From Gammaproteobacteria bacterium (GTDB taxonomy: Bacteria > Pseudomonadota > Gammaproteobacteria > Steroidobacterales > Rariloculaceae), in the NCBI GenBank assembly GCA_004357505.1, contig SMWC01000037.1, positions 1 to 6,594 of the forward strand: DNA of 6,594 bases. Direction: 5' to 3'. Position 1 is the first letter of the stretch. Each line of letters starts with the position of its first letter. Below are positions 5,869-6,594 of the stretch, piece after piece. A model generated the notes under the pieces. The model was not told the origin of the DNA and searched no databases. It saw only the letters and a program-made list of their open reading frames with translations. Both the position numbers and the translations under genes were made by a program.

Positions 5869-6171
5869 CTAGCTGCTCACCGGCAAATGACGGCCCCCGT
5901 TCACACGCTCTCTGAGGTCTTTACCGGGCTTAAAGTGCGGCACATGTTTGCCAGCCAACGCAACCGCATCGCCCGTCTTCGGGTTCCTGCCCATCCGTGG
6001 CGGACGGTAATGCAGTGAAAAGCTGCCGAAGCCGCGTATCTCAATACGCTCGCCAGTAGCGAGTGATTCACTCATCAGCTCCAGAATGTGTTTCACAGCA
6101 AGTTCTACATCTTTAGCGGGCAGATGTTTTTGCTTGCGGGCGATCGATTCAATCAGTTCAGATTTTGTCAT
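5869..6171 (-). CDS. ihfB: Integration host factor beta subunit
   Basis: The 100-residue product is IHF-beta, which pairs with IHF-alpha to bend DNA sharply in transcription, replication and recombination. It opens MTKSELIESIARKQKHLPAK, almost the E. coli start. It carries GERIEIRGFGSFSLHYRPPR (40-59) with R42, E44 and R46, the residues used for specific DNA contacts in E. coli IHF-beta. GRNPKTGD (61-68) holds P64, the proline that wedges between base pairs at the kink. HVPHFKPGKDLRERV (76-90) completes the family signature. The tail runs about six residues beyond the E. coli protein. I chose ATG at 6171; an in-frame ATG at 6183 would add MGPS but leaves no room for a ribosome binding site. 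AAGGA lies about 11 bases upstream. It sits 60 bases after rpsA, the standard gammaproteobacterial order. Confidence 0.97.
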   Translation of the reverse strand: MTKSELIESIARKQKHLPAKDVELAVKHILELMSESLATGERIEIRGFGSFSLHYRPPRMGRNPKTGDAVALAGKHVPHFKPGKDLRERVNGGRHLPVSS

Positions 6172-6231
6172 GGAAGGCCCCATCCTTTTTGGTCGCAGCG
6201 TGCCCTTGTTATTGTTATCGGGACTCCGTGG

Positions 6232-6594
6232 CTACTCCGGAGTTAAATGTTTCTTCAGCAGGTCACCCAGCGTTGCTCCGGCAACTGATTTGGTTGCGTC
6301 GGATTGATAATTCTGAATAGCCTGAGCTTCTTCGTGAGCCTCCTTGGCTTTGATCGATAGCGTGACGACTCGTGTCTTTCTATCGAACCCGGTGAATTTC
6401 GCTTCCAGTTCTTCGCCTGGCTTGAGAATCATGCGAGCGTCCTCTACTCGGTCCCGAGAGATCTCAGAAGCTCGCAACTGGCCAATAACGCCCCCGTCTA
6501 ACTGAACCGTTGCGCCTTTAGCGTCCACTTCTTGAATGATACCCTTCACGATCCCGCCTTTCGGATGTTCTGCCAAGAATAACGACAGCGGATC
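6232..6594 (-). CDS. rpsA: Ribosomal protein S1, C-terminal part (5' end outside window)
   Basis: The visible 120 residues are the C-terminal end of 30S protein S1, which binds mRNA and helps load it on the ribosome. The frame continues to the window edge (DPLSLFLAEHPKGGIVKG), so the codon read as a start near 6576 is an internal TTG leucine. The visible part is the last S1 (OB-fold) domain, with GGIVKGIIQEVDAKGATVQL, LRASEISRDRVEDA and GEELEAKFTGFDRKTR, all closely like E. coli S1. The tail ends in GATLGDLLKKHL, a short helical end that I recall from gammaproteobacterial S1 proteins. The stop is TAG at 6232-6234. No strong terminator is visible in the 60 bases before ihfB, so read-through into ihfB is likely. 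Confidence 0.96.
   Translation of the reverse strand, partial: DPLSLFLAEHPKGGIVKGIIQEVDAKGATVQLDGGVIGQLRASEISRDRVEDARMILKPGEELEAKFTGFDRKTRVVTLSIKAKEAHEEAQAIQNYQSDATKSVAGATLGDLLKKHLTPE

Noticed and set aside
6172..6183. Upstream ATG start of ihfB adding four residues
   Set aside because: The AAGG before it touches the ATG with no spacing, and MTKSEL is the standard IHF-beta start.

Overview
The window looks like a chromosomal segment of a gammaproteobacterium with moderate GC content (a little over half G+C by eye). The minus-strand order rpsA - ihfB - lapA - lapB is the classic gammaproteobacterial arrangement. The IHF-beta, LapB and S1 sequences are close in length and motif to the Escherichia coli proteins. 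The genus cannot be told from this sequence.

Layout from left to right. Bases 1-294 hold the 3' part of a small membrane protein gene on the plus strand, open at the window edge. Bases 295-510 hold a 71-residue protein of unknown function on the minus strand. Bases 545-2925 hold a tightly coupled plus-strand pair: a class III (CaiB/BaiF) CoA-transferase, whose stop overlaps the start of an FMN-dependent alpha-hydroxy acid dehydrogenase. The rest of the window (2922-6594) is minus strand. Read in its own direction it holds the end of rpsA, ihfB, lapA, lapB, a ComEA-like helix-hairpin-helix protein, a hairpin terminator, and galU. There is no gene-free stretch longer than about 180 bases, and no tRNA, rRNA, CRISPR array, insertion sequence or long repeat was seen.

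How the genes fit together. The minus-strand block is housekeeping: translation (S1), DNA bending (IHF-beta), control of lipopolysaccharide synthesis (LapA/LapB), periplasmic DNA binding (ComEA-like), and UDP-glucose supply for envelope sugars (GalU). The plus-strand pair is accessory metabolism of unknown substrate.

The most interesting item is the hydroxy acid dehydrogenase. It carries a twin-arginine signal (SRRAFLG), so it should be exported folded with its FMN. It also carries a canonical CxxCH haem-c attachment motif (C219-L-A-C222-H223) in the loop that varies most between members of this flavin family. This suggests a periplasmic flavoprotein that may pass electrons through a covalently bound haem c, a design unlike flavocytochrome b2 or ordinary LldD. 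That is an inference and needs testing. The accessory block 295-2925 meets both neighbours at tail-to-tail junctions with no spacer.
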